Source: Argentina anserina
Lineage: Eukaryota > Streptophyta > Magnoliopsida > Rosales > Rosaceae
Direction of reading: 5' to 3'
Length of the DNA stretch: 64,000 nt
Assembly: GCF_933775445.1 (NCBI RefSeq)
Contig: NC_065872.1
Span: forward strand, 21,514,001 to 21,578,000
The notes under the pieces were generated by a model. The model saw only the letters and a list, made by a program, of their open reading frames with translations, was not told the DNA's origin and searched no databases. Of this stretch, positions 34,415 through 46,156 are shown piece by piece. A program made the position numbers and the translations under genes. Each line of letters opens with the position of its first letter. The stretch's first letter is position 1.

Positions 34415-35155
34415 GTTATGTATTTTGATGGCAGCAACACTGATCATTTATCCGGAGCAGGTGTTGCATTGGTTAGCCCCTCTGGAGCAAGACATTGTTA
34501 TTCCTTTCAACTAGAATGGAAGTGCACTAACAATCAAGCAGAATATGAAGCAGTCATCATTGGACTGGAACTTTTGCTTGATCTAGAAGTAACAGAGGTG
34601 GAAGTATTAGGTGACTCACTCTTAGTCATTAACCAGCTCAAGGGTGTCTATAAGTGCAACAGTTTTATATTACTCCCCTTTTGAGAGCGAGCATCAGAGT
34701 TGTTAGACCAATTTGCAGACGTGGTGCTTGATTATATTCCTAGGGAACAAAACATTGCTGCCAATGAAGGAGCACATTTGGCTACTGGTATCCGCTTAGC
34801 AGATGGCATTCGCGAGAGGATTTTAAAGGTTCAAAGACGCACATTACCTTCCTTTATGGCAAGGAAAGAAGTTAAAGATGAATGGTTGGTGGCTGTTATT
34901 GACTCTATTGATGTAGATTGGCGACAACCAATTATCCAGTACCTTACTGATCCTTCTGCACCTGTGGACAAGAGGGTTAGATATTTTGCTACTAACTATG
35001 TTCTTCGAGGTGATGAACTCTTGCGCAGAGCAGAAGACAGCTTGTACCTGAGATGCATCTATGGAGCTGAGACTAAGAGGTGCTTACGAGAGGTTCATTG
35101 TGGCAATTGTGGTTCTTACCAAGCTGGTTCTAAGATGAGATGGCTTATTCGATGA
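34415..35155 (+). pseudogene. Tat second (archaeal-type) RNase H and linker
   Basis: VMYFDGSNTDHLSGAGVALV, NNQAEYEAVIIGLELLLDLE and VEVLGDSLLVINQLKGVYKC carry the D...E...D catalytic pattern of RNase H. A stop/frame change at 34682-34700 breaks it; LDQFADVVLDYIPREQNIAA continues the domain. The linker towards integrase includes the start of its zinc finger (REVHCGNCGSYQAGSKMRWL). A second RNase H at this place is a Tat/Ogre signature. Confidence 0.8.
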
Positions 35156-36193
35156 TATGGTTTCTATTGGCCTACCATGCTTAAGGACTGCATCAGCTTT
35201 GCACAGGGTTGATCGAGTGTCAAATGCATGGACCAGTCCAGCATATGCCAGACGTTTCTCTGCAACCAATATTAAACCTTGGCCAGGTCGCGGCTGGGCT
35301 TTAGACTTCATTGGGGAGATTCATCCAAATTCTTCCTTACAGCACAAGCACATTCTACTTGCTACAGATTTCTTCACCAACTGGGTAGAGGCTATACCAG
35401 TCAAGACAACATCTTCAGAGGTGATAACTGACTTTATCTTCAAATATATTATCACCAGATATGGCATCCCAGAGTGTTTGGTAGCAGACAGGGGGGCAAG
35501 TTTCATGGCTGAAAAGACTCAGAAGTTCTTAGCTGATTATGGAATCAAGTTTCTCCATTCTAGTCCTTATTATGCTCAATCGAATGGCCAAGCAGAAGCT
35601 AGCAACTGGGTCATTATGTCTATACTCAAACGAATATTGGATGCAAATCCTCGATCTTGGCACACAGAGTTGGATCACACGTTATGGGCTTATAGAACTT
35701 CCAAACAAACTCCAACTGGTACTACACCTTATACCTTGATGTATGGACATGATGCAGTGCTTCCTATTGAGATTAATGTTCAGTCACTGAGGGTTCGCGA
35801 GCAGCACCAGTTGATTGGTGAAGACTATGTCCAGGATATGTATCAAGAACATGAAAACTTGGATTCTCGATGGATGGAAGCTTTAAACAGTCTTATTACA
35901 TAAAAGAAGAAGATAGCACGACTATATGACAAACGAACGAGAGGACGCGGAGTTGGGGACTTAGTTTGGAAAGCTTGTTTGCCTTACGGTGAACGAGTTG
36001 GTGGTCGTGGTAAATGGTCTGCTAAATGGAAAGGTCCTTTTGTGATTGATCGAGTGATGGGAAAATGAGCTTACTACCTTCGCGATACTGATGGGAATGT
36101 TCACAGAAATCCTATGAATGGTCGCCATCTTAAGAAGTACTTCCCTAGTGTTTGGGAATATGAAGATCCACCGGCAGCGGTGCAGGCAAAGTA
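35156..36193 (+). pseudogene. Tat integrase
   Basis: The core domain shows the first Asp (WALDFIGEIHPNSS), the second (CLVADRGASF) and the Glu (QSNGQAEASN), i.e. the D,D(35)E set, followed by WAYRTSKQTPTGTTPYTLMY and GHDAVLPIEIN. After a TAA at 35901 the C-terminal part reads GDLVWKACLPYGERVGGRGK, GPFVIDRVMG and GRHLKKYFPSVW. It would insert element DNA and make the 5-bp duplication seen. Stops near 35155, 35901 and 36066 inactivate this copy. Confidence 0.9.
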
Positions 36194-37544
36194 ACTGGTG
36201 TTCTGACTTAGTGTTTCCTTGGTCTTCATCCTTTCAACCAAGTAAATAGGGGGCAACACCATGGATAATCAGTACTTGATGGTCGCGAGACCATAATTTT
36301 TTTTTTTGAAACTTTCGAGTTTCTGAAACTTTCGAGTTTCTGAAACTTTCTGAGTTTCTTAATCATGCTCAGGCATTTTTTGTAAAAATATTGGACCAAT
36401 ACCTGTGGTCAAGAATTTGTTGTAACCTTTGTATGCAGCAATGAAACAATACAAGTGTTTTATGAAACACGTTGTGTTTTATTCATATGGCTTTGTGGCC
36501 AGAAACTTTACAGAAGACCTATAATATTACATATGAGCCTTAACAAGCTCTGATACCATCTATGCTAGGTGTAAAGGTCTTTGCGGTTCCTCCTGTTCAT
36601 CCCACCACCTCCATAAACTTGCAATTAAGCTACACCAATTAAAGGCCAACTAGAACAAGCTTGTTGCCAAACATAGGTTCTAATTGGAAGACTGGTGGTA
36701 GCATGAGGGATCCAGAGCCTTGATTTGTACACTTCTCTCAGCACTCTTTTGGGCAGGGAGATTGGAGGATATTGCCCATAGAGGATATAAAGAAGTACGC
36801 AGAGGATGCAGCTGCTCGCGTCGAGTATCAAAAGAGGTACGAGACGAACATGAAGCACTAATTGGCTCTGGTCCTAAATTTGGCTACTTGCTTCCTGATG
36901 CATGTCGATTAAAGAGTATTGAGCGGGGCTCAGGAAGGGCTGCCAGTTCTGCCCTCACTTGCAATCCTTCACTAGAAACACCTCATAGTGCAAGGCAGTT
37001 CCCTAGTTCTGAACTACAAAGAAGGGAGGATGTGAGGGGGGAATAAGACTCCCACATCACATTTGAGGGTAGAATAAGACTCTCAAAGGTTGTTACAGAG
37101 TTTGTAAATCTGGGGATGAAACTTAAGAAAGCTAAGGGGTTTTCAATGAAGAAATGGAACCGACATTTTTGGAGGCTACAAAGGAAGTGTTTTGTGTTCT
37201 TGCCTTAGGGTTTCGTTTTATAGCAGAAGAAACTTGGATTCAAGGGCTGAGATTAGAGATACAGATTTGGAGATCGCGCCAGAGAATTATTGCAGCAATA
37301 ATGGTCAAACTGAAACGATTTGTGCATTTCCTGAGATTGATTGCCCTTATTTTCGAGAGTTTGCATGCAAACTTGGACAGTTGCGAGTTAGGTTGGGCTC
37401 TGGCCTTGGGCCTTTGCTTGGATTTTTGTTGGTTCAGGGAGACTCAAATAGAGTGATCAGATAGAGATAAACTATAATTACCATTGCTAAGTTACTTCGT
37501 TGTTTAAGTTACATTCTATGTCTGACAAGGCAGATATCTAAAAG
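36194..37544. other. Spacer between Tat pol and the antisense gene
   Basis: No credible gene. Contains a short tandem repeat of gaaactttcgagtttct (three units, about 36308-36358) and a block with gggaataagactcccacatc and tagaataagactctcaaagg (37040-37100). Part of the element's long 3' non-coding region. Confidence 0.55.
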
Positions 37545-40500
37545 TAGTTTGCCAGTGTCACTGGCTTTGTCGCAGATCAGGTTGTTGATCCTCCTTTCCT
37601 CAGCCTCAGAAGCTGCTAGTTGCCTTTTACACTCTTGTACTTGGGGGGCAGCACTTCTTATCTCTTCTTCCACAGCCTTAAGCTCTCTAGCTTGCTCAGC
37701 TTCAATCTCCGCTACCTTTGCTTCTATCGCAGCCTATTGTTGCCGCAATGCACTAAGTTGCTCCGAACGGCTGGTCTTAGAATGCTGAAGCTTGGTCTTA
37801 AGTTGCGCAGGGCCTTGGGCAATGAAGTTTCTAGCAGCGGCATTGTGTTGCGACAGACTCCGAGATTGGTTCTTCAAAATTTGACATTCTGCCAAAAGGC
37901 ATAGAATGGTTCTCAGTGATTGCTCTGCCTTCATTACTAGGCTGGGGTCAGGTAAGTGTAGTTTGACGCAGCGAAGGGCATTTTGGACTTTAGCCAGGCG
38001 CGTCGGATCAGCTAGACCCTCAGCGGATACGTCTACAAGTCATGCTCTGGCCTGGATGAATTCTGGAGACTCTAGAGGTGTCAAGGTGATGACAGAACCC
38101 AACATATCATTTAGAAGATCTTCCAGAGATGGACTAGAGTGATTTTCTAATGGATCAACAACTAGTGTTTACCCAGAGGCTCCAACAGTCAGAATGCCTT
38201 GGGAGTTGGAAGCGTTCGTGACGTCTGCAACCTGCAGATGGTAAAGAACGGTTAATAAGACAGTTAAGTGTTTACAGAAAGAAAGGAAAAAGAAACATAT
38301 AAATCAAGAAGTGGTTAAGTGTTTTACCCCATCAGTTTGAGTGGAGGGAACATTGTTTTCTAGAAGGGGGTTTGGTGCAGCATCATTGCTTGCTGAGGAC
38401 ACGTTCGCGAGGGAATCTTCCACATTTGTACCTTCTTGGTGAGAGCTAGTTACATCTTCTTCATCTTCTACCTCACCCTCCAGAATCTGAGTTGAAGAGG
38501 GGTGGGAAAGTATAACTGTTGGGTTGATTAAAGTATGTGGCTCCAAGGTCCGACTTCTCGCCACCATGTTGAGGGGAGTAGCTTGAATTGGTTCCCCATG
38601 CGTGATCGCAGCCTGTTGAATAGCAGTCGCGATTCCCCTGGATGGTGACTGAGTTTCAGCATGAGCTTGTGTTAAAGACAAATTAGTACATTGCTAATTC
38701 ACAGATGAACAATATAAGATAGAGGAATTACATCCTAGCAAATAACAAAGTGTTGCTTGGGGGCAACAATGTGTTTAACTACTTACAGAAACGTCTTCCC
38801 TCGCGGTTGCAGCAGCTTGAGTGTTGGATAGAGGTGGTGAATTCGGGTTCTCAGGAGCCTACAAATTAAATAAGAATCAGTCAAAGTGGTTCATGAGTGG
38901 GCAGTCAATTGGAACGAATAATGTGTTCTTCTTACCTCAATTGCTGTCTCTGGGTTGTTGTTCCCAATTACTGTCTCAGGGTTGACCTGGTCAATTGACG
39001 AGTGTGGTTCTGCATCATTCACAACTGGGATAGTGGTGCTTGAGACATCTATTATTCTCTTCTGATTCAACTGATATTCACAGGAGTTGGTTAGTGGAGA
39101 ATGTTGCAACAGTCTTTAGTGTTGTTAATCAAATATGGATGAAGACTTACATGATTGAAGTCTATAGCGTTAGGATCGTCCTCTTCATTGTTAGAGTAAA
39201 TTATTCTCCCTCGCTTACGGCCTTGGGAGGAGGAAGAACCAACTGTGTCCTAAAAAACCTGCAACATGAACCCGTTAGTGGTTTTTAATCAGCGTGGGAA
39301 TAGAACTGTGAGGGTTCTAAGAAAAGCTAGGGCTTTACCATGGAGTGAGCAATTCTGGCGGCGCTTAGAATTGCTGTCAGCAGCAAATCCTCATCATCAG
39401 AAACCTCAGGGTCTTCCTGCAAGTATTTTCTAAGCCCGGCCTGGAAGATGCGTTGAAAGACCACTCACGACCGTTGTTCCCACTGGCCATTATCAATCCT
39501 TCTCCACCATCTGGGGTAAGACTTGTCAAAGCGGAAACAACGAAGGATACTCCCACTTGCTATCACAGGGAATGGTGTTGGCTGCAGCTGAGATTGATTC
39601 TCAGGATTGGTGGCAGTGGTTGGAAATATGGGGCGTCTCCACGATGAAAACAAATTCAGAGTCTCGATGGGAGGGAATGGAACCATCTGAGCCATGCCTA
39701 GTTGCCTAGAGAAGAGATGGGGGGCATAGAGTTCCACTCCATTGCAGGGGTGTCGGGGCAGGTCTGTCATTGAAACAACTTGTTCAAATAGATGCCGGCT
39801 TTTCCCATCATAGCGTCTAAGGACTAAAAAGCCTCCACGGAGGGCATAAGGGTGAGTGCGGTCTAAGAGCAGCCGAGCTGAGTCAAGAACAGAGGCATCT
39901 AGGTTGTAGAAGTACTCAAAGCACGCTGCATAGCGAAGGGAGAAATTGGGCTTCAGACCAACAAATGCTTCTCCCAATACTTGATTCAGTTGGAAGTCTC
40001 TTGCACTTTCATTCCGCAATTGCACAAAGTAGACCTGAATCCAGAGGTCTAGCATCCACATGGGCCCCGAGAGCTTGTGATAATCGAGAGGCTCCATGGT
40101 GAGTGAATGTATCATTCGATAGAGTTCTGCCATAACTACTTGTGCTAAGCCCACAATGTGGCCATTGTAGAGGAGGGTCGCAAGTTCCAGATGGCGCCCA
40201 GTCATCTTCTTTGAGTTGGAGCAGAAAATAAACTTCGATAACCAGAATTCCAAGAAGAAAATTCCAGCATTGGTGGTATGATTGCGATCAAAACTGGAGA
40301 GCCAAGAACCATATGATTGGTAAATGCCAGTTGCACGAGTGGCTATGACCGGGCATTCAACAGAAAGATAATCCTAGTCTCTGTAGGGCTTGGTGCCAAC
40401 TGGTAGACCTAAAATAACATATATATCTAGCAGAGATATACCCATTTGACCAAATTGAAAATCAAAGGTATTACTTGCTGAATTCCAGAAACAAGCAGCG

Positions 40501-40915
40501 GTCATGATGGCACATCTGTTACCTCCCTCTTGAGTAAGCTTGAAGGAGAGGTCAATACATTCCAAGATTCCTGCTGCTTCCCAGATGGGTCTATCGATCA
40601 AGCGCGACCCTCATACCATATTTGCATAGTTGTGGAGACAATGGGCCATGCTCCAACTGGGGACCCGTGATGACCTTGCTGCTACCATCCGTTGAAAGTG
40701 GCCGGGGAATTCCTAAATGCAAGCGGAGGAACTCGCGAGCGGTGGTGGTAGTCGTCGCTGATGTGTTATGGGGTTACGGCAAGAGAGGGGCCTAAGAACA
40801 CGGTGTTGTCGTCATTCACTCCAATGGTGGTGTGATTGGTGGGTTCGTTGTTTGGGTAGCTAAGGAGAGGCCTTGCACCTTCTTGAGCATCATTGTGATT
40901 GGGGCTCGGTGCCAT
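37545..40915 (-). pseudogene. Antisense PMD-like gene inside the Tat element
   Basis: On the minus strand a spliced-looking gene starts MAPSPNHNDAQEGARPLLSY at 40915. A plant-mobile-domain-like region follows in several pieces: LIDRPIWEAAGI, CFWNSASNTFDFQFGQMGIS with LLDIYVILGLPVGTKPY (40601-40374), and the segment 40253-39465 (FWLSKFIFCSNSKKMTGRHL, LSGPMWMLDLWIQVYFVQ). Downstream are Ser/Thr/acidic exons (38681 down to about 38330, donor gtaaaa) and a coiled-coil tail (38232-37545; QLKTKLQHSKTSRSEQLSAL, EAKVAEIEAEQARELKAVEE). Acceptors such as ccatctgcag at 38233 fit introns. Stop codons interrupt several exons. PMD proteins act in silencing in plants and are often carried by transposons; the domain call here is by pattern only. 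Confidence 0.62.
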
Positions 40916-41280
40916 TGTTGCTGAAGATTAAAGATTTCGAAAGAGGGCTTTTTCTGGGTTTTCTGATAATGGAAAAAAATGGATTGGATGAACTGATAGA
41001 GTTCGAGATCTCGACTTAAATAAAAATTGAAAGGGTTTCTGAGATTGGGACCGATTGGGTTCTGGGAAGAGATGCGTCTGCTCGATTGAAACTAGTTTGA
41101 GTTTCTGAAATAGTAGGTGTTTCTCGCGTGCTTCAGGTCGAAGGGTTGTAGTGGTTTGAGGTGAAGTCGCGCGTCGATTGGCAACGAGGGAACGTAAAGC
41201 GTTTCGAATTATTTTAAAAGATAACCTTTTGGGTTTTCTTCTAGCCGTTTTCAATTTCGCTGGGTCTTCAATTTCAAGGC

Positions 41281-41291
41281 CTGAGGGGCAA
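41281..41291 (+). other. Polypurine tract of the Tat element
   Basis: ctgaggggcaa directly upstream of the 3' LTR start TGTTTAGGCC; plus-strand DNA synthesis would be primed here. Confidence 0.7.
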
Positions 41292-42121
41292 TGTTTAGGC
41301 CTCAAAATAATACTCCGGTATTATCTATATTCTTTAGGCTCGTTGGCCGGTTATTTGGGGAAAATCTATCGAAGAGCAAGATTACGTTCCTTATTGGAAT
41401 AGATTTCGGGACTGATGTTGTATAGAATCTGAGTTGAATAAGGAAGGTGAATCCAAATCAACTAAGAGGTTCTCAAGACTTGATCCGCAAGAAAGAACAA
41501 TCTGTGTTCTCTATATAAAGGGGTCGAATGTGCAAAATAACACACACACAACGTCAAACAAACTATCGTGCAACCGCATAGTCAAGTCTCCTCACGGAGC
41601 AAAAGTCCGATTAGCTTCGGTAACCAAGTCTCCCATCGAAGCGGAGCTACCCAGATGTACGCCTTGCGCTGCATGTAGCAACAAGTCCGATTAGTTTCGG
41701 CAACCAGAGTCAAGTCCATCGAGTCGCTAGCCTAGCTTCTAGCAAACACAAAAGTCTACACTAGTCAGCAATTCCCTACAGCAAGAGAGTCTCGTTATCA
41801 ACGACACATTATAAGCTCTGCTTTTTCCCAAGCGGTCTAAAGTAAGATCGGCCATCTACTTGAGGTGGAGTGAAATGTACCTAGCAACTCCGGTTTTGTA
41901 TAGGTCATTCGAACTTCAGCGGTTTATCAGCAACTGCGGAATAATCGTTCGAGAAGAAGACAGTACGTGAGCGCAATCATCATCAACAAGCAAGAGTTGT
42001 ACCTAATTCAAAGGTACTGGCATGCCAAGCAACAACAGAGAACGAAGGTTAGAACCATCTAGGGTTCAAAACCTGGGCTTGCTGATTGTTCCCTGAGGAA
42101 ATTGTTTTCCCAGCTCGAACA
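41292..42121 (+). repeat. 3' LTR of the Tat element (830 bp)
   Basis: Starts TGTTTAGGCCTC, ends CTCGAACA, followed by the duplication CAGAT at 42122-42126. Differs from the 5' LTR at about 40 positions by eye. Confidence 0.92.
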
Positions 42122-42126
42122 CAGAT
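42122..42126. repeat. Target-site duplication CAGAT, right copy
   Basis: Identical to 27406-27410; the FAR1-like frame resumes with TMQNAVSTFISEARHRLCAW. Confidence 0.92.
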
Positions 42127-43445
42127 ACAATGCAGAATGCAGTAAGTACTTTTATATCGGAGGCTAGACACCGTCTGTGTGCATGGCACATTGGGAAAAA
42201 TGTGAAACAACATTTGAAAGATGTGGATACACAAAATGACTTCTTCCATTTGACCTTTGCCGGATTGACTATTAGTGAATGGGAGTCGCAATGGAATTAT
42301 TTTGTGACAATGAACCAGTTGGAAAACAACAGTTGGGTCAATAGTATGTATGACAGACGCCAGAGGTGGGCAGAGGCCTTTTTCCGAGACCAATTCTTTG
42401 GGGGAGTATGCAGCACACAACGATGTGAGAGAATGCATCGAAATTTGAGAGGAGGGATTGGACGTTATATGCGGTTGTTTGAGGTGTTGCCTTGCATGGA
42501 GAAAAATAAGGACAGAATAAGGAATCGGTGCCTACATGATGACTACCGATCTGAGCAATTTCAACCCGTGTACGGCACACATTTGCGAACCTTGGAAGAG
42601 GAGATAGGGAAGAAATTCACTCATGACGTTTTTTTGTTAATAAGGGATCAAATTATGTATGAGAGGAGCTTTGTTGTTAGAGATGATGGTGTTGATAATG
42701 AAACCGGTGTATCATCGTTCATGATCTCCCATTGTGAAAAGCGGGAGCGGCAGTGGATTGTGTCATGCAACAACAATGAGAGTAATCTAACCTTTCGCTG
42801 TTCATGCCAGTTGTTTGAATCTGATGGCATTCAATGCTGTCACATTTTTTCAGTCTTCAAAATCAGTTCCGGACAAAATTGCCAGATTCCCTTGTGAAAA
42901 AGAGGTGGATAAAGGAAGCCACTGCCGAGAGGACTTTATTGAGTTCGGGATTATCCAGTGTTGTTCAGCTTGCTCGATATGGTGATTTGATGTCGGATTG
43001 TGCAAAATTTTGTCATCTTGCTTCTTTTAGCGCCGAGGGGTATGAAAAAACCAAGGAAGTCATTAGCCAGTTGGTAATTCGTGGTCAGAAATACCGTGTT
43101 GCAAACCAGAATACCTCCCAATTTGATAGTCATAAAGGGCTTCACCCCAACGTCGTCAAGGACCCTATTGTGTTCAAGAGTAAAAGTAATAAATCAAAGA
43201 CATGTGGAGTTAAAAAGAAAAAAGGATGTAGATGTGGAGCTTGTAAAAAGAGAGGACATGACCGGCGAACTTGTGGGAGAGAGATGGCAAGGGAGAAAAA
43301 GGAGGTGGTGACAAAGCTAAGGGCAGCTCAGCGACCGAAAGTGTTACTGAAAAATCCGATACAAATAGCAGTGATGCTGATGCTGCCTCCAGTGAGATGG
43401 ACCAAAGTAATGCTACCAGTAATGATGACGATGAAGACGACATAG

Positions 43446-44211
43446 TGACCAAGAACCAGGCCACATATTTGATTCATCACAGAGAAGAATCCCGCCATTT
43501 TGAGTTTTTTTTTTCCGGGTATGAGACCAACAACAAGGGTTATCCACATTTGGTTAGTATCTTTTCTTATGTCAGCTTAATTGGTAAATATTGAAGAAAG
43601 ACACAAGTTCAAGTCTCAAAATTAGAAGGAAATTGGCAAGCTTTCCTAGCTAGATGTTGCTTCATCGATAGTCTGTAAAAGATCTGATCGTACATTGTCC
43701 GTTACAGTCAAGCCGTAGAAGGCATATCCGATATTCTTATAAATTGTACTCTCAACTCATCGTAACAGAAAAGATGCCCCCATCCTACCTTCAAACACCA
43801 AATTTCCAGAACAACAAGAATACCTTAATACAGAACATAGAATAGTTAATATTTCATTATTATGACAACGTTTTACTTATAAAGAAATTGGAATTCAAAA
43901 GACAACCCACGCCGAACACTACCTAGAAGCATGGTGCATGAACTGGAAACAATCAAACACAACGGAAAAAGTCCCTAATATCAGGCTTATTGACAAACAT
44001 GGAATGAAAACACCAACAGACTAACAATCAGAACAGAAACTCAACGCCTCTTTAGCTACAACAGTCCTACACTTGCTCAAACTGTAGGATCATCTGATAA
44101 CAGTTCTAACGGCCTACCCTCATGCTTCAAACCCAAAGTTTCTCCCTTTCCCATCTTATACCTTCCATTATCTTCACTTTGCCTCCATTGAAAGCAAGGA
44201 GTGGTCCACTT
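43446..44211. other. Convergent 3' region between FAR1-like and Ulp1-like genes
   Basis: The first ~150 bp continue an acidic alternative frame of the FAR1-like tail (DTNSSDADAASSEMDQSNAT, then SNDDDEDDIV). The rest is AT-rich with no gene. Confidence 0.45.
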
Positions 44212-45724
44212 TTAACTGCAGTCACTGACCTCATTCTTCACATTCCTAAGAAAATCGATCACCAAACATGCTCGCTCGGTTTCCGAATCATACTGCAAAT
44301 AAGAAGAGAGGTGATATTTTAGGTGAAACAATTTAAAAACCAATGAAAATGCATGTAATAATGAAAGACATTACATTGGCAGCCCAATCAGTCCCATATA
44401 TTTCCATGTTTCTCATGACATATATCCCGCAGTCTGTACTGCCTTTTTGCCTTGGACCAGTATCATGAGGTTCTTTAAAAGGAAGACTTCATACACTTCG
44501 TGGTGCATCCTCAACAACAAGGAAATCTTCCCAAAAAATGTCATCGACCATGCGCATCTACATTTGAAATATAAAATTTAAAATGGATCAGTATTTGGCA
44601 CATAACTACCCACATACTTGAGTTACACACGATATATATGTATTGCTATGGTTTTGGATAATTAACATTCTTACCACTCTACGTGCGTCTAGTTGGCGTT
44701 GCTCAACTCTCCATGGAGAACTATCCAATATTTTAGCATAACGGTCCTTCGGATGTATGACCAACAAGTACCAGTGCCCAACATCGTCGTGATCATACTT
44801 CTCAAGCATTGGAATGAAAATCTAAATGTTTGATTTCATGCAAAATTGTTAATCCAGTTTATTTCTTCAGTAATTCAGTATACTAACAACCATAAAAGTT
44901 GATAACTAATAAAATAGAACCTCCATCTAATTATTTATAATCACATGCACTTTAGCTTATATAATCATAGTGCAATAGCAACTCCAAACCTTTGTGCCTA
45001 ACCAAAAAGAGTTATGATGAGGAAAAGTCAATTTAACAGAACATATCAGCATAATATAAGAGTTGGATTTGTAAACTGGAAAAAACCATAGTATTTTGCA
45101 AAATAATTATTATTTCACTTAGTGTCCATCCACATCCGTAATAGTAAAGCAGACTTCCAAACACAATCAAAAGTACATAACAATTCTAATTGGCGATACC
45201 TTTTCACACTTTCCAATTCTGCCTTCAAATTGTCCTAGGTTAGCAACCTTCCTTATATGCTCAAGCTGTTTCTCCAGTGAAACTTTTGGATCTGTTATTC
45301 CAAGGCAGCTAACCTGCCAACATATATAATGCTATATCAAACCTCAATTATAGTGGCTCCTTGGACACATACAATTGAACTACGGACTACAATTGAAATG
45401 TGGATGCTTACTTAACCCAAAGTTAGTGTTGAAGTACCAATTAACATTCCCAGGATCATTCTGGTAATAGGTGAACATGTTTATAACATGCACCATATAT
45501 TGTTTGTTTGTTAATTACTTGCAAATATCGGCTGCTCAGTGATGTGCATATATGCATGACTCACCCATGTGCATACCAATCCCTGGGGCTTCAGACATTG
45601 TAGATCTGTTCTTGAGGTAACACCAGTCAAAATATCTGATATCAACTTTCGGTAGTACACATACCAGTTGATCTGGCATCAACCTTCTGCGTTTAACCTT
45701 TGACTCGACTGAAACCATTTTTTC
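44212..45724 (-). pseudogene. Ulp1-like (C48) cysteine protease gene
   Basis: Five exons with good GT-AG borders: 45724-45565, 45313-45200, 44821-44675, 44557-44375 and 44292-44212 (ending TAA). The catalytic domain is complete in order: His in GHWYLLVIHP (exon 3), Asp in AKILDSSPWRVE, Gln in GPRQKGS and Cys in STDCGIYVMRNMEIYG (exon 4). The last exon encodes YDSETERACLVIDFLRNVKN and a short tail. C48 proteases cut SUMO or ubiquitin-like proteins; many plant copies are carried by MULEs. One in-frame TGA at 44489-44491 (after APRSV) interrupts exon 4; text continues normally after it. The first exon's frame and the true start are unsure. The gene converges on the FAR1-like region. Confidence 0.72.
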
Positions 45725-45970
45725 CTGTGGCAGAAATAGACACACATTGAAAAATAAAGAAAGAGGTATGTCGTGCAATATAGCTCCACAAATTACAACC
45801 AGCAAAAGCAACACGAAGGAAAAAAAATCTAATCTCAAGTAATAGATGCCTCTGGATTCAATGATGTACACCATGTGAGTGTTATAATATTTACAGATCT
45901 TAATAAATCAAAAATAGATGCACAGAAAAAATGACAAAATTTGGATAATACCTACTCAAACACTAACTCT

Positions 45971-46156
45971 CTACTGAGCCATTCTACAGTTTTTTTGAAC
46001 TTTGAAAGCAGTTTTTTGCCTTGGTTCGACAACCTGGAGCAATTCGGCCGCACAGCCAGAATAGACGGAGCTAAAAATCCATTTATCTTTGATAGAATCC
46101 TGCAACTTATCTAAAAATCCAAATAAAACCAAAGACCTGGGACATAGAAGACTCAC
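45971..46156 (-). other. Possible upstream exon of the Ulp1-like gene
   Basis: Minus-strand open segment with DKLQDSIKDKWIFSSVYSGC and KTAFKVQKNCRMAQ, ending 250 bp upstream of the first recognised Ulp1 exon. Composition is protein-like, but I recognise no domain and the splice sites are not decisive. Confidence 0.25.

Larger units (their letters stand above)
27411..42121 (+). mobile_element. Ty3/gypsy Tat-lineage retrotransposon, 14.7 kb, complete but decayed
   Basis: Two ~830-bp LTRs, a 5-bp duplication, a leader with ttggcacgcccagtgggaca directly after the 5' LTR (primer-site position), and gag, protease, RT, RNase H, second RNase H and integrase in gypsy order on +. A polypurine tract (ctgaggggcaa) precedes the 3' LTR. 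Large size, a second RNase H between the first and integrase, and an antisense gene between pol and the 3' LTR are marks of the Tat lineage. Several in-frame stops (28521, 29667, 31311, near 34680, 35155, 35901, 36066) make it non-functional. By eye the LTRs differ at about 40 of 830 positions (~5%). Confidence 0.9.
24709..43445 (+). pseudogene. FAR1/FHY3-like (MULE-derived) gene split by two LTR insertions
   Basis: Three separated pieces read as one protein of the FAR1-related family, whose members derive from Mutator-like transposases and bind DNA in the nucleus. Piece 1 (24709-25321) has the N-terminal FAR1 DNA-binding domain (YSYYSFAKGFSMRKSRMNKN, ESRENCLARL, ITEHNHPLV). Piece 2 (26882-27410) holds the start of the MULE transposase domain (MFWRDG, FGDVLIFDATYNSNIYEKPL, FGYALLDDETEETYKWVITA). 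Piece 3 (42127-43445) holds its end (LCAWHIGKNVKQHL, STQRCERMHRNLR), a SWIM zinc finger (CSCQLFESDGIQCCH) and a C-terminal knuckle (CRCGACKKRGHDRRTC). Besides the insertions there are frameshifts near 24750, 25227 (G run), 42865 and about 43300, and a TAG at 27168. The gene is dead. It may be a former transposase rather than a host gene. Confidence 0.88.

Noticed and set aside
36720..37464. Plus-strand frames of 90-108 codons between Tat pol and the antisense gene
   Set aside because: Frames overlap each other without conserved blocks; treated as non-coding 3' region.
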